Virus record (IMG/VR): IMGVR_UViG_3300011114_000354
Location: 1-30,117 of that record
From: a virus
Length of the DNA: 30,117 bases
Reading direction: 5' to 3' (one strand)
Numbering within the stretch: position 1 is the first letter of the stretch; the number at the start of each line of letters is the position of its first letter. Under the pieces are notes generated by a model. That model worked only from the letters and a program-made list of their open reading frames with translations, ran no database searches and was not told the DNA's origin. A program made the translations under genes and the position numbers. Shown here piece after piece: positions 25,370-30,117 of the stretch.

Positions 25370-25387
25370 TACGCATCGGCTTGCGTA
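25370..25387. promoter_or_regulatory. TACGCA-N6-TGCGTA inverted repeat (possible operator)
   Basis: A perfect 6-bp dyad (TACGCA at 25370-25375 and TGCGTA at 25382-25387) with a six-base spacer lies in the longest gene-free gap, 54 bases before a small gene. Size and placement fit a repressor or activator site, but it could also be a weak RNA hairpin. No second copy was noticed. Confidence 0.3.
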
Positions 25388-25400
25388 CGGTGGTGGATGT

Positions 25401-25434
25401 CGGAGGGAAATAACCCAACGACGCAAAACCAAAA
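25401..25434 (+). repeat. 34-bp leader repeat, copy A
   Basis: This segment, starting CGGAGGGAAATAA and ending CGCAAAACCAAAA, aligns without gaps to 25678-25711 with 27 of 34 identical bases. It lies directly upstream of the ATG at 25441, so it is a 5' leader element. Confidence 0.7.
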
Positions 25435-25440
25435 AACAAA

Positions 25441-25611
25441 ATGAAATCCTCATCCGCCTCATGCTCCGCATCTTTAAACGACTACAAGACCGGAGAATTT
25501 ATTCGGCCGGCTACGCACGCCGAATTGGTTTGCAGCATTGCGGCCGGTGAGTCCGACGGCGGCCGCGGCGTGATCAGCGTAGACGGACGCCTCTGCTACG
25601 TCTCGGAATAA
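25441..25611 (+). CDS. 56-aa small phage protein, function unknown
   Basis: Translation gives MKSSSASCSASLNDYKTGEF followed by IRPATHAELVCSIAAGESDG and a short beta end, GRGVISVDGRLCYVSE. The 'tGefIRpAT..E...S...~~~dgG.GvI.vdG..cYV' layout recurs in small phage proteins of unknown role. It is led by copy A of the 34-bp leader and followed by a terminator-like hairpin, so it appears to be its own transcription unit or the first gene of the early region. Confidence 0.7.
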   Translation: MKSSSASCSASLNDYKTGEFIRPATHAELVCSIAAGESDGGRGVISVDGRLCYVSE

Positions 25612-25635
25612 CCGAGACGCTACCCTCCACCCTCG

Positions 25636-25666
25636 CCCTGCGCACTCTTCGGAGGCGCGGGGTTTT
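25636..25666 (+). terminator. Terminator-like hairpin with TTCG tetraloop
   Basis: CCCTGCGC (25636-25643) pairs with GCGCGGGG (25655-25662), one G-T pair included; inside, after one bulged A, CTC-TTCG-GAG (25645-25654) extends the stem with a stable TTCG tetraloop. It is followed by only four Ts, so it may act as a partial terminator or an RNA-stabilising hairpin between two genes. Confidence 0.65.
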
Positions 25667-25677
25667 CCGGTGCCAAC

Positions 25678-25711
25678 CGGAGCGAAACAACGCCGAGGCG
25701 CAAAACCAAAA
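25678..25711 (+). repeat. 34-bp leader repeat, copy B
   Basis: Second copy of the leader found at 25401-25434 (27 of 34 bases identical); it runs up to the first base of the ATG at 25711. It contains no clear Shine-Dalgarno, and ends with the A-rich CGCAAAACCAAAA. Confidence 0.7.
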
Positions 25712-26142
25712 TGAAAATCAAGATCAGCACTCAGAACACCGCGGCGCTAGAGGCCGCTTTGGCGAATGCCAACGGCCGGTCAACGGCGCATACTTTTAAG
25801 AGCGCGGGCGACATCATCGAATGCGCTCGGCAAGCCGAGGCGCAGCTGCAAAGCCTGAGCCTCGCCAAAGGCTCGCGCTCCGGCGCGATCGCCTCGGCGA
25901 TCAGCGGCGGGTCAATCCCAAACTCCTACAAATATACTAGGATCACATCAATCGCGATCCTTGAGCGCGGATCGGCCGCGTGGTTCTTGGTCGAAGTTGG
26001 AACGTGCGAAAGTTTCCGCCGCACGGCGGGCGCGGTCTACGTCAGCCTCACCGCATCGCAAGACAGCGAGGTCACGGCGACCTTTCGGTCGAAATTCGGA
26101 AAACAGCCGGTCACGACCGTGACCGTCGGAGGTGCCGCGTGA
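25711..26142 (+). CDS. 143-aa protein of unknown function
   Basis: A soluble protein with a Lys/Ala-rich start (MKIKISTQNTAALEAALANA), a helix around DIIECARQAEAQLQSLSLAK, an SG-rich loop, then beta strands (SAAWFLVEVGTCESFRRTAG; VYVSLTASQDSEVTATFRSK) and an end GGAA. No family recognised. It has the duplicated 34-bp leader upstream and is coupled to the next gene by a GGAGGTGCCGCGTGA junction, where the Shine-Dalgarno lies inside the codons for GGAA. Confidence 0.75.
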   Translation: MKIKISTQNTAALEAALANANGRSTAHTFKSAGDIIECARQAEAQLQSLSLAKGSRSGAIASAISGGSIPNSYKYTRITSIAILERGSAAWFLVEVGTCESFRRTAGAVYVSLTASQDSEVTATFRSKFGKQPVTTVTVGGAA

Positions 26143-26285
26143 GCACAATCGAAACACCCGCCACCGCGCGGGAATTTATCCGTCGCCGAAGCCGCGCTTT
26201 CGACGCGCACCGGCGCCGCACCTGGTGCTGCCGGATATTCGGGGATCGACTCGGCCTTGAGATTTTCAATCTTTTTTCTCAATGA
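26139..26285 (+). CDS. 48-aa small Arg-rich protein
   Basis: A GTG start at 26139 overlaps the previous stop (GTGA) and is preceded by GGAGGTG at a spacing of five bases, one of the strongest ribosome sites in the window. The product MSTIETPATAREFIRRRSRA, then FDAHRRRTWCCRIFGDRLGL and a hydrophobic end, is very basic in its middle. The stop overlaps the next gene by ATGA. The tight couplings at both ends are the main reason for the call. Function unknown. Confidence 0.6.
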   Translation: MSTIETPATAREFIRRRSRAFDAHRRRTWCCRIFGDRLGLEIFNLFSQ

Positions 26286-26578
26286 ACAACGAGACCACCG
26301 CGGCCAGGTGCCTCAGCCTGGTCGAGCGCCACGCCGCCCGGCTAATGCGAGAGGGCGGCGGCACTCTCCAGCAGGAGCAGCATCACCGATCTCACTTACC
26401 GCGGATGTCCGCGGAGGTCCGAGAAAAAGCGCTCGAGATGATTTTGGCCGGCAAACTCGGTGGGACCGAGATCGCCGCGGTGCTCCAGGTACTGCCTCGA
26501 CAAATTTTTAAATTGGCCGCGAAACACGCGGTCCGGCTACCCGACAAGAGAAACGAAAAAAAAGGACAACAACAATGA
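26282..26578 (+). CDS. 98-aa protein with helix-turn-helix-like region
   Basis: ATGA-coupled at both ends. After a basic N terminus (AARCLSLVERHAARLMREGG) comes SAEVREKALEMILAGKLGGTEIAAVLQVLP, with a second-helix/turn/recognition-helix pattern (GTEIAAVLQVLPRQIFKLAA) at about 58-80 like homeodomain-type HTHs of recombinases and regulators. A Lys/Gln-rich end follows. It may bind DNA as a regulator of this gene block; this is inferred from the HTH only. Confidence 0.65.
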   Translation: MNNETTAARCLSLVERHAARLMREGGGTLQQEQHHRSHLPRMSAEVREKALEMILAGKLGGTEIAAVLQVLPRQIFKLAAKHAVRLPDKRNEKKGQQQ

Positions 26579-26994
26579 CGACAGAACAGTATGACCGACT
26601 AATGGCCGCGATCGACGGCATCAAGACCGCGCTGGACGCGCGCCAACCGACCATTCCTTCGCAATCTAGGCCCATCCCGGCAGCGGGACCGGCCTTGATC
26701 CCAATGCCGTCCCAAATCGTGCCGGATGCGCAGCATTTCCAAATCCACTTTGGAAAAAATAAGGGCCGCGAGCTCGGTACGCTTTCGCCGAAAAGTCTCG
26801 AGTGGTACGCGGCCGACAAACCACCTCAGCTCCGGAACGACGGGACACCGTTCCCGCCGCGGTCGGAGGATATCCAGCTGCTCAACGCAGCCAGGACGCT
26901 GCACCACAGGCTCGGAGCGGCCGCTGCTCCTGAGACAGTCGCGACGCTCGTGATGAGCTCGGCGAGTAACGCAGACGACAATCTGCCGTTCTAA
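26575..26994 (+). CDS. ExoX-type C-terminal domain protein with SSB-like tail
   Basis: A 139-aa protein with AAGGA at 26562-26566, eight bases before the ATG. After a helix (DRLMAAIDGIKTALDARQPT) and a Pro-rich linker comes a compact domain HFGKNKGRELGTLSPKSLEW (about 59-78), which resembles the small domain at the end of ExoX-like exonucleases and related proteins ('~fGKhKG~~l~~lp~~yl~W'). The C terminus is SSASNADDNLPF: an acidic stretch ending in Pro-Phe, like the tail by which SSB recruits repair proteins. It precedes a RecT-like gene, so a role in recombination or replication is likely. No nuclease catalytic core is present. Confidence 0.7.
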   Translation: MTTEQYDRLMAAIDGIKTALDARQPTIPSQSRPIPAAGPALIPMPSQIVPDAQHFQIHFGKNKGRELGTLSPKSLEWYAADKPPQLRNDGTPFPPRSEDIQLLNAARTLHHRLGAAAAPETVATLVMSSASNADDNLPF

Positions 26995-27004
26995 TTTTGC
27001 TCAG

Positions 27005-27041
27005 AAAAAAACCTCGCACCGGCAACGACTCCGGCGCGAGG
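27005..27041. terminator. Hairpin flanked by A-tract (terminator in minus orientation)
   Basis: CCTCGCACCGG (27012-27022) pairs with CCGGCGCGAGG (27031-27041) with one A-C mismatch and an eight-base loop. Seven As at 27005-27011 precede it, so in minus orientation it is a hairpin plus T7, a classical terminator. On the + strand no T-tract follows. Its first arm shares AACCTCGCACC with the capsid terminator at 12624. Confidence 0.6.
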
Positions 27042-27057
27042 CAAACGAAACAACAAC

Positions 27058-27720
27058 ATGACTACAGAAAACGTAAAAAACGAAGAGATCGCGGTCCAAA
27101 AAACCGTTGTTACGAGTATCAAAACGCCGATTAATTTTGGCATCCAAGGCGTGCAACTTTCCTCAATGGAGGACGCATTCCGTTTTGCAAACGCGGTTTC
27201 GATGTCAGGTTTCGCGCCGCGCGGAATGGAGAAGCCGGAGGCTATTTTGGTTGCGATCCAGCTGGGAGCGGAGCTCGGGCTCACGCCGATGAGCGCGCTC
27301 CAGAATATCGCCGTGATCAACGGCCGGCCGGCGATCTACGGTGACGCTGCTCTGGCGCTCGTTCGCTCCAGCGGTCTTCTGGAAATCTTCCGCGAGGACG
27401 AAATCGGCGAGGTCGGCAAGGACACGCACGGCTATAAGGTCATCGCAAAAAGAAAAGGTTTCTGCGAGGCTTTCGAAACATTTACCGTCGCAGACGCGAA
27501 GCTCGCAAAGCTGTGGGGGAAGTCTGGACCTTGGAGCGACCACCCGAAGCGCATGCTCAAATTTCGGGCACGCGGGTTTATGTTGCGCGATCTTTTCGGA
27601 GACGTTCTCAAGGGGCTGCGAACGATGGAAGAAGCGCGGGACATCCCGGCGGAAGTCAACGTCACGCCGCTGTCCGAAAAAGTGACGCAAAATCTTAGTC
27701 ATTCAGTGCAGCAAAACTAA
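27058..27720 (+). CDS. RecT-like single-strand annealing protein
   Basis: A 220-aa protein whose core follows a phage recombinase pattern: FANAVSMSGFAPRGMEKPEA, then AILVAIQLGAELGLTPMSAL, QNIAVINGRPAIYGDAALAL, FTVADAKLAKLWGKSGPWSD, and PKRMLKFRARGFMLRDLFGD with an LRTMEEARD end. The 'GLtPm.alq.i.vInGrP..yGD' and 'W..~PkrML..RAR...lRd.F.d.l.Gl' signatures are shared with RecT-type families, which anneal ssDNA ends produced by a partner exonuclease. A RecE-type exonuclease starts less than 2 kb downstream, which supports the call. Starts at CAACAACATG with no clear Shine-Dalgarno. Confidence 0.75.
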   Translation: MTTENVKNEEIAVQKTVVTSIKTPINFGIQGVQLSSMEDAFRFANAVSMSGFAPRGMEKPEAILVAIQLGAELGLTPMSALQNIAVINGRPAIYGDAALALVRSSGLLEIFREDEIGEVGKDTHGYKVIAKRKGFCEAFETFTVADAKLAKLWGKSGPWSDHPKRMLKFRARGFMLRDLFGDVLKGLRTMEEARDIPAEVNVTPLSEKVTQNLSHSVQQN

Positions 27721-27735
27721 ACAGGAATCAAAAAA

Positions 27736-28041
27736 ATGATTAACGAAAAACAGATTATTAAATCCAAAATCATTGAGTCGGCGACGGCTCAACTTTCCGA
27801 GATGCTTCGGCATCATTTCGACCAAATTACCGGAGCGGCTGCGGCTGGTTTTATTTACGACGAGGACACCGTCGAGCCAAATGCCAAGGTCAATTTTTCC
27901 ATCGAGTGGGATTCCCTTTCGACGACGCCGACCGTGTATGTTAAAATCAAATACACGACCTCGTACAAAGATGAGTCAGAGGCGATTGTTAACTCGCCGC
28001 AGGGCAATCTTAAATTCGAGGAAAAAGGAGGTGCCGCATGA
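27736..28041 (+). CDS. 101-aa protein of unknown function
   Basis: Begins MINEKQIIKSKIIESATAQL, with AGGA at 27723-27726 as ribosome site. The N-terminal half is helical (QLSEMLRHHFDQITGAAAAG), the C-terminal half beta (NFSIEWDSLSTTPTVYVKIK), ending in KGGAA. No family recognised. It couples to the next gene through AAGGAGGTGCCGCATGA, in which a perfect Shine-Dalgarno is embedded in its own last codons. Confidence 0.75.
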   Translation: MINEKQIIKSKIIESATAQLSEMLRHHFDQITGAAAAGFIYDEDTVEPNAKVNFSIEWDSLSTTPTVYVKIKYTTSYKDESEAIVNSPQGNLKFEEKGGAA

Positions 28042-28319
28042 TCGCCGAGACGCAGCAATTCATCCGGGACGAAATCGGAAAGCTGGATACGACCGGCATC
28101 TGCGAGCTCGAAATTTCGATCAGCAATAACATGATCCAAGCCTGTGCCTGGAGCGCGAAAAAGTGCCGCTACAAGATCGGGCAGGGCAAGACCATCGAGG
28201 AAGCCTTTTCCGAATTACGGAAATTACTCCCCGACACCGAGGCGCAGCAGCTGCGAGTCGAGGCTGCGGAGCTTATTGAGCGCGCGAATCGGCTGGAGGG
28301 GGGGGGAATGAAGACATGA
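28038..28319 (+). CDS. 93-aa protein of unknown function
   Basis: Starts at ATG 28038, five bases after AAGGAGGT (28025-28032), the strongest ribosome site seen here, and overlaps both neighbours by ATGA. It has ETQQFIRDEIGKLDTTGICE, a beta part (LEISISNNMIQACAWSAKKC), and a C-terminal helix (EAQQLRVEAAELIERANRLE). It ends GGGMKT, where GGG-GGG-GGA lies in a run of nine Gs. Function unknown. Confidence 0.7.
   Translation: MIAETQQFIRDEIGKLDTTGICELEISISNNMIQACAWSAKKCRYKIGQGKTIEEAFSELRKLLPDTEAQQLRVEAAELIERANRLEGGGMKT
28298..28306 (+). repeat. Run of nine Gs at a gene junction
   Basis: A G9 homopolymer lies in the last codons of the 93-aa gene, ten bases before the next ATG (28316). The downstream gene is in the -1 frame and that frame stays open through the tract, so slippage could fuse the two products. 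It may also act as a Shine-Dalgarno-like sequence. It is also a place where sequencing errors are common. Confidence 0.8.
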
Positions 28320-28750
28320 CACCACGCACTGACATACTAGCAAAACTCGATCTCACCACTGATGGAACGTGGATTGCTCACTCTCGCACGCTGGAGCGCG
28401 AACTCACCGCGCTCACCGCCGAGCGCGACCAACTCCGCGCCGAGGTGGAGCTAGACGAGGCTTTGCAGCTTGCGACCGAGAGGACCTTGAAAACTGCTAT
28501 TGCCCGCGCCGAGTCAGCCGAGGCTGAACTCGCCGAGCAGAAATACATTAAGCGGTCTGCGGTAAAGCGAGCGAAGGAACTGACCGAAGAACTCGCCACC
28601 GAGCGCGAGAAGGTGCGGGAACTCCGCGAATGCCTCGAAAACCTCCTCGGTGAGCAGAACGGTGCTCCGCTGGAACGACGGCGCGAGCAGTGGCAGGCGA
28701 CGATGGATCAGGCTTTCGCCGCAATAGCTGCAACGGAGGCTTCAAAATGA
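28316..28750 (+). CDS. 144-aa coiled-coil protein
   Basis: Mostly one long charged helix: LERELTALTAERDQLRAEVE, ARAESAEAELAEQKYIKRSA and RAKELTEELATEREKVRELR show heptad Leu spacing from about 23 to 120. A more globular end follows (ERRREQWQATMDQAFAAIAA). Such proteins are common in early phage regions and often have no known role. Coupled by ATGA at both ends. Confidence 0.7.
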   Translation: MTPRTDILAKLDLTTDGTWIAHSRTLERELTALTAERDQLRAEVELDEALQLATERTLKTAIARAESAEAELAEQKYIKRSAVKRAKELTEELATEREKVRELRECLENLLGEQNGAPLERRREQWQATMDQAFAAIAATEASK

Positions 28751-29310
28751 ACACAATCATCGTCGCAGAATTCTGCAAAAAAATTAAACCGTGCAAAGAA
28801 TGGCAAGAATTCGTTTTGCTGCATCCGACGATGGCCGACGCTTGGGGGAATTGTCCAAGCGCCGACTGGATGCTTTGGGTTTTGGAGATATTGAAAATCC
28901 AAATTGAGCCCAAGGCTTTTCGCCTGTTTGCGGTGTGGTGTGCTCGCAACACTCCGCTGCCAGATGGACGGAAAACAGGGGAATTGATAAAAGATCCGCG
29001 CTCGCTCGCTGCGCTGGAGATCGCGGAGCGATACGCGCTTGGCAGAGCGACGATCCAAGAATTAAATGAGGGAATTGATGCGGCACGGGCTGCGGCATCG
29101 GCTGCGTTAGGGGCTGCAGTATGGGATGCGACATGGGCTGGGGAATTGCTTGCGGCACGGGCTGCGGCAGGGGCTGCGGCTGCGGCAGGGGCATGGGCTG
29201 CGGCAGAGGTTGCGGCAGAGGTTGCGTTAGGGACTGCGGCACGGGCTGCTCAAGCCGACCAACTGCGCAAAATGATCCCGAATCCGTTTGCGCAAAAGGG
29301 CACAAAATGA
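28747..29310 (+). CDS. 187-aa protein with Ala-rich repeat tail
   Basis: ATG 28747 overlaps the previous stop as ATGA (the frame is open further upstream but inside the coiled-coil gene). The first 110 residues form a folded-looking domain (FCKKIKPCKEWQEFVLLHPT; DWMLWVLEILKIQIEPKAFR; RSLAALEIAERYALGRATIQ). From about 113 to 170 the protein is a low-complexity Ala helix with regularly spaced Trp, Glu and Arg (AARAAAGAAAAAGAWAAAEV), then ends QADQLRKMIPNPFAQKGTK. The 'W/A/D-rich helix followed by QaD.lRk.ip.p' layout recurs in phage proteins of unknown function. Confidence 0.75.
   Translation: MNTIIVAEFCKKIKPCKEWQEFVLLHPTMADAWGNCPSADWMLWVLEILKIQIEPKAFRLFAVWCARNTPLPDGRKTGELIKDPRSLAALEIAERYALGRATIQELNEGIDAARAAASAALGAAVWDATWAGELLAARAAAGAAAAAGAWAAAEVAAEVALGTAARAAQADQLRKMIPNPFAQKGTK
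29084..29250 (+). repeat. Imperfect short tandem repeats (GCTGCGGCA-type)
   Basis: The Ala-rich part of the preceding gene is built from imperfect six- to twelve-base units such as GGCTGCGGCACG, GGCTGCGGCAGG and GTTGCGGCAGAG. The repeats are in register with the reading frame, so gain or loss of units of a multiple of three would only change the length of the Ala helix. Confidence 0.75.
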
Positions 29311-29353
29311 GCTTCCGCCTTCCCCTGAAAATTTAGTTTCCTATCAATAATAA

Positions 29354-29425
29354 ATGAATGAGCTGGCAGTTCCAGCAGTGGCTGCGCTCGCATGCAGGAT
29401 ATTGAGCAGCGAGGCGGCAAAATGA
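29354..29425 (+). CDS. 23-aa mini-ORF (doubtful)
   Basis: ATG 29354 opens MNELAVPAVAALACRILSSE and stops at 29423-29425, overlapping an ATG at 29422 as ATGA. That second ATG is in frame with the exonuclease gene at 29470. It may be a leader peptide, a gene remnant, or chance; the only support is the ATGA coupling that is common in this genome. Confidence 0.25.
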   Translation: MNELAVPAVAALACRILSSEAAK

Positions 29426-29469
29426 ACACCTTTACCTGTCTGCACAACAACGACCGGATAATCCAAAAA

Positions 29470-30117
29470 ATGAATACAACTGAATCAATCCACGACTACC
29501 ACGCCAACGACGCGCTCTCGCATTCTAAACTCGAGACATTCCGGCGCCGGCCAGCGTTGTTTTACAAAAAGTACATCGAAAAAAGTTTGCCGCCGGTCGA
29601 GCCGTCATCCGCCTTCCGCATCGGATCCGCGGCGCACGTCGCGATCCTCGAGCCGGATAAGTACTGGGAGCGCTACGCTCGCCGGCCGGATGGTATCGAC
29701 CGGAGGACTACGGCCGGCAAAGCCGCGTTTGCCGCGTTTGAGGCCGCGCACGTCGGAAAAATCATCATCGACGGCGACGAGGATGATCAAGTCGGTTGCA
29801 TGGAGCGAGCCGTCCGCGATCACCCGCTAGCGTCGCAGCTGCTCGATGATGGTGTTGCCGAGGCAACCTGGCGCACCACCGGATCAACTCCTTTGCAATG
29901 CCGCACCGACTCGTACAATCAATCTGGCTGCGAGTTGAGCCAAGGCCGGCCGTATGTCGCCGACCTCAAGACCGTCGAGAGCCTGGACGACGATGCGTTT
30001 AGCAATTCTGAGAAAGCCGTTTTCCGTTTCGGATACCACCGGCAAGCGGGCTTTTACTTGCCGCTCATCACCGAGATCACCAGCGCGCCGGTTTTCGATT
30101 TTTTCTTTATCGCAGTC
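29470..30117 (+). CDS. RecE-type PD-(D/E)XK exonuclease (partial, runs off the end)
   Basis: The frame opens at ATG 29470 (MNTTESIHDYHANDALSHSK) and is still open at the last base, 216 codons visible. Features of the RecE/DUF3799 exonuclease family: YHANDALSHSKLETFRRRPA at the start, SAFRIGSAAHVAILEPDKYW (about 52-71), then CRTDSY and YVADLKTVES, which supply the D and (D/E)XK of the nuclease site, and FGYHRQAGFYLPLI after it. It would degrade one strand of double-stranded ends and hand the other to the RecT-like protein. An in-frame ATG at 29422, preceded by GAGGCGG, could add 16 residues; the family start favours 29470. Confidence 0.85.
   Translation, partial: MNTTESIHDYHANDALSHSKLETFRRRPALFYKKYIEKSLPPVEPSSAFRIGSAAHVAILEPDKYWERYARRPDGIDRRTTAGKAAFAAFEAAHVGKIIIDGDEDDQVGCMERAVRDHPLASQLLDDGVAEATWRTTGSTPLQCRTDSYNQSGCELSQGRPYVADLKTVESLDDDAFSNSEKAVFRFGYHRQAGFYLPLITEITSAPVFDFFFIAV

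Larger units (their letters stand above)
25281..25440. other. Intergenic leader region between late and early-type genes
   Basis: About 160 bases with no convincing gene. It holds an AT-rich patch (TTAAAAAATAACTGCAGATTTTTATTTACA, about 25340-25369, shown here in parts), a TACGCA-N6-TGCGTA dyad, and copy A of a 34-bp leader repeat. This is the best place in the window for a promoter of the small-gene region, but no good -35/-10 pair was found. Confidence 0.5.

Noticed and set aside
25262-25444. A 60-codon Cys-rich frame (MQSQDIGPGACRGACPVGSS...)
   Set aside because: It overlaps the end of one small gene, runs across the AT-rich leader, dyad and leader repeat, and ends in the next gene's start. 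No ribosome site or protein-like pattern; it is better explained as noncoding leader.
29121-29336. Cys-Gly repeat frame and a Pro-Gln repeat frame on the opposite strand
   Set aside because: Both are alternative readings of the GCTGCGGCA-type DNA repeats of the Ala-rich gene. Only the Ala frame continues a normal domain upstream.
1-30117. tRNA genes, CRISPR arrays, insertion sequences, integrase and att sites
   Set aside because: Looked for cloverleaf-like sequence, regularly spaced identical repeats, transposase or integrase motifs, and long terminal repeats; none was convincing by reading. A tRNA or covariance search would be needed to exclude small RNA genes.

Overview
This window is a continuous stretch of a tailed double-stranded DNA phage (or prophage) genome. 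All recognisable genes lie on the + strand, packed almost end to end, and many are joined by ATGA or GTGA stop/start overlaps. The order of the virion genes follows lambda closely: small terminase, large terminase (GpA type), gpW-like joiner, portal, protease/scaffold, decoration protein, major capsid protein, head-tail joiner, tail completion, tail terminator, tail tube, G/GT chaperone with a -1 frameshift, tape measure, and then the M-, L-, K- and J-like tail-tip proteins. This indicates a siphovirus with a lambda-like head and a short non-contractile tail. The host cannot be fixed from the sequence. GC is high (roughly 55-60% by eye). A GT9/heptosyltransferase-like gene and a YadA-like adhesin fibre favour a Gram-negative host. 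No integrase, repressor, tRNA, CRISPR array, insertion sequence or host housekeeping gene was seen.

Layout: 1-59 is the tail of an upstream gene. 56-1243 is a ParB-domain/DNA methyltransferase fusion. 1240-6956 is packaging and portal; the portal carries an unusually long C-terminal extension of about 500 residues. 6963-10283 is a first inserted block between portal and protease: a trimeric fibre with adhesin-head repeats, two small proteins, a membrane-anchored S26-like peptidase, and two small membrane proteins that look like holins. 10308-12603 is protease/scaffold, decoration protein and major capsid protein, closed by a strong terminator. 12680-15695 is a second inserted block just after the capsid gene: a two-domain GT2 glycosyltransferase, a SAM methyltransferase and a GT9-like glycosyltransferase, chained by ATGA overlaps. 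15712-25116 is head-tail joining and the whole tail.

25116-30117 changes character to small early-type genes: several short unknown proteins, an HTH-like protein, a protein with an ExoX-type C-terminal domain and an SSB-like DDNLPF tail, a RecT-like annealing protein, coiled-coil and Ala-rich proteins, and the start of a RecE-type PD-(D/E)XK exonuclease that runs off the end. Together the last genes form a RecE/RecT-like recombination module. This part also carries a duplicated 34-bp leader, two terminator-like hairpins and a repeated SD/start cassette, so it appears to have its own control elements.

The most interesting points are the glycosylation cassette beside the capsid gene, the fibre/peptidase/holin block inside the head genes, the portal fused to three small phage domains, the A-AAA-AAC frameshift site, and the SSB-tailed recombination-associated protein.
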